NCBI RefSeq assembly: GCF_001645125.1
Contig: NZ_LXKA01000333.1
Span: 1 to 64,000, forward strand
Reading direction: 5' to 3'
DNA: 64,000 bases
DNA from: Paraburkholderia ginsengiterrae
GTDB taxonomy: Bacteria; Pseudomonadota; Gammaproteobacteria; Burkholderiales; Burkholderiaceae
Notes under the pieces: generated by a model
What the model was told of the DNA's origin: nothing
The model's database searches: none
Seen by the model: only the letters and a program-made list of their open reading frames with translations
Shown here: piece by piece, positions 63,096 through 64,000 of the stretch
How the letters are laid out: every line of letters starts with the position of its first letter
Numbering within the stretch: the stretch's first letter is position 1
Position numbers and translations under genes: made by a program

Positions 63096-64000
63096 ATGAG
63101 TGATTCGATCTCTGACAGATTCGCTGTCGAACACCTGATTCAAGACTTCACCGCGCCCGCGCTGCCGCAGCACGGTGCCGACCGGGCCGCTCTCGACGTG
63201 GCGGACAGCAACGCGCGGCAGTGGACGAGCAGCGTCGCCGGCCCGATGAAGCCGGGCTCCGACGTGCATCGCCGCGAGATGTGCCGGATGTTTCTCGAGA
63301 CCTTCAATCCGTACCGTCCGGCCGTGCTCGAATGGCCTCATCTCGAGCCCGACGCGCTCCAGCGGATTGTTTCCCTGCCGATATGGGACATCGCCGTGCA
63401 GACGGAAGGCAAGGCACGACTGCGCATGGCGGCGTATGCCGCTACCCTCGCCGAATCTGACGTGCGCGAAGCGCTCGCGCTGAACGCTTGGGAAGAAAAC
63501 CGCCACAAGGAAGTGCTCACACGGATGGTGGCCGCATACGGTATTCCGCTCGAGAGCGAAGCGCCCTACGTCCACCCCAAAGACACCGAGTGGGCCTACC
63601 TCGTGACAGGTTACAGCGAGTGCATCGACAGCTTCTTCGCCTTCGGCCTGTTCGAAGTCGCCCGGCGCTCGGGGCTGTTCCCGCCCGAACTGGTCGACAC
63701 CTTCGAGCCGGTTATGCAGGAAGAGTGCCGCCATATCCTGCTGTTCGCAAACTGGGTCGCGTGGCATCGCGCGCAACTGTCCTGGTGGCAACGGATCCGC
63801 TTCAAACTGAGAGTGGCCGCCGTGTGGGTGTTTCTCGGCTGGGAGCGGATGAATCTCGCGCGCACGCTCGATGCCGACGGCAACGAGCACACACACAAGC
63901 GCAACTTCACGGTGAACGGTGCGCAAACCGTGTCCTCCACCCCCACCAGCGTGCGTGAACTGATGACGCTGTGCCTCACGGAAAGTGAACGGCGCTTCTC
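63096..64000 (+). CDS. Ferritin-like (di-iron) domain protein, cut by the window edge
   Basis: An open frame of 301 codons with no stop to the end of the window. It has no signal peptide and begins MSDSISDRFAVEHLIQDFTA. Two helices with EENRHKEVLTRMV and QEECRHILLFANWVAWH carry the ExxH pairs of a ferritin-like four-helix bundle, and a third, ATLAESDVREAL, precedes them. GGGGAG lies 13-17 bases upstream of ATG 63096. A minus-strand frame opposite it is a shadow. It probably stores or oxidises iron, or is a di-iron oxygenase; the C-terminal part is missing. Confidence 0.8.
   Translation, partial: MSDSISDRFAVEHLIQDFTAPALPQHGADRAALDVADSNARQWTSSVAGPMKPGSDVHRREMCRMFLETFNPYRPAVLEWPHLEPDALQRIVSLPIWDIAVQTEGKARLRMAAYAATLAESDVREALALNAWEENRHKEVLTRMVAAYGIPLESEAPYVHPKDTEWAYLVTGYSECIDSFFAFGLFEVARRSGLFPPELVDTFEPVMQEECRHILLFANWVAWHRAQLSWWQRIRFKLRVAAVWVFLGWERMNLARTLDADGNEHTHKRNFTVNGAQTVSSTPTSVRELMTLCLTESERRF

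Noticed and set aside
63093-63926. Minus-strand 277-codon frame at the window end
   Set aside because: Shadow of the ferritin-like gene, which runs off the edge and has ExxH motifs.

Overview
The window reads as a chromosome segment of a high-GC beta-proteobacterium, most likely Burkholderia or Paraburkholderia. This rests on codon usage, a Burkholderia-type porin, many SDR, LysR and AraC genes, the RibB-type fusion with a decayed second domain, and a flp-tad pilus locus organised as in that group. I see no rRNA, tRNA, CRISPR array, transposase or phage module. Protein identities come from motif recognition only; no searches were run.

Layout. (1) 1-3.5 kb: the end of an unidentified gene, then a crotonase, a RibB-type protein and an SDR in one + strand run, followed by a small membrane protein. 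(2) 3.7-14.6 kb: a complete Flp/Tad (type IVc) pilus operon on the minus strand: flp pilin, prepilin peptidase TadV, RcpC/CpaB, secretin RcpA/CpaC, CpaD-like lipoprotein, TadZ, TadA ATPase, TadB, TadC, TadD, TadE, TadG. Most neighbours overlap by a few bases. (3) 15.1-17.5 kb: a compact + strand run of two DUF2946-type proteins, an outer-membrane barrel whose mature protein would begin with a Cys-rich CATCGC motif, and a TlpA-like thiol oxidoreductase. This is a candidate undescribed metal/thiol system. (4) 17.7-20.3 kb: a class V aminotransferase divergent from alanine dehydrogenase. (5) 20.3-33.7 kb: an incomplete flavin reductase, AraC/SDR pair, YadGH-like ABC exporter, tannase coupled to OpgC, an acyltransferase, TauE/SafE exporter, and an AraC/MFS pair.

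(6) 34-42 kb: a lone ABC ATPase, a UspA protein, a copper mini-locus (CueR-type operator, CopZ-like chaperone, DUF305) and a kdp operon. The kdp operon has a 34-aa leader ORF, kdpF, A, B, C and kdpE, but no kdpD. (7) 42-50.8 kb: a 2OG-oxygenase-like protein, PpnP, a chemoreceptor, LysR/SDR, an SDR-SnoaL pair, the wreck of a TetR gene beside two matching palindromes, and a GAF-GGDEF protein. (8) 51-57.7 kb: a methyltransferase, an Amj-type lipid II flippase, a porin, and an amino-acid binding protein with an M20 amidohydrolase and LysR.

(9) 57.7-62.9 kb: a catabolic cluster with a GntR/FCD regulator, ACS-type MFS transporter, hydantoinase/dihydropyrimidinase and two Asp/Glu-racemase-fold proteins. 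One of these has an arylmalonate-decarboxylase-like active site (Gly plus a single Cys); the other lacks both catalytic Cys. Together they suggest import and ring-opening of a cyclic ureide or imide followed by non-standard racemase-fold chemistry. The window ends inside a ferritin-like gene.

The best candidates for new biology are the DUF2946/CATCGC/TlpA run and the hydantoinase/racemase-fold cluster. The kdp operon without kdpD and the TetR wreck with its operators are good evolutionary observations.
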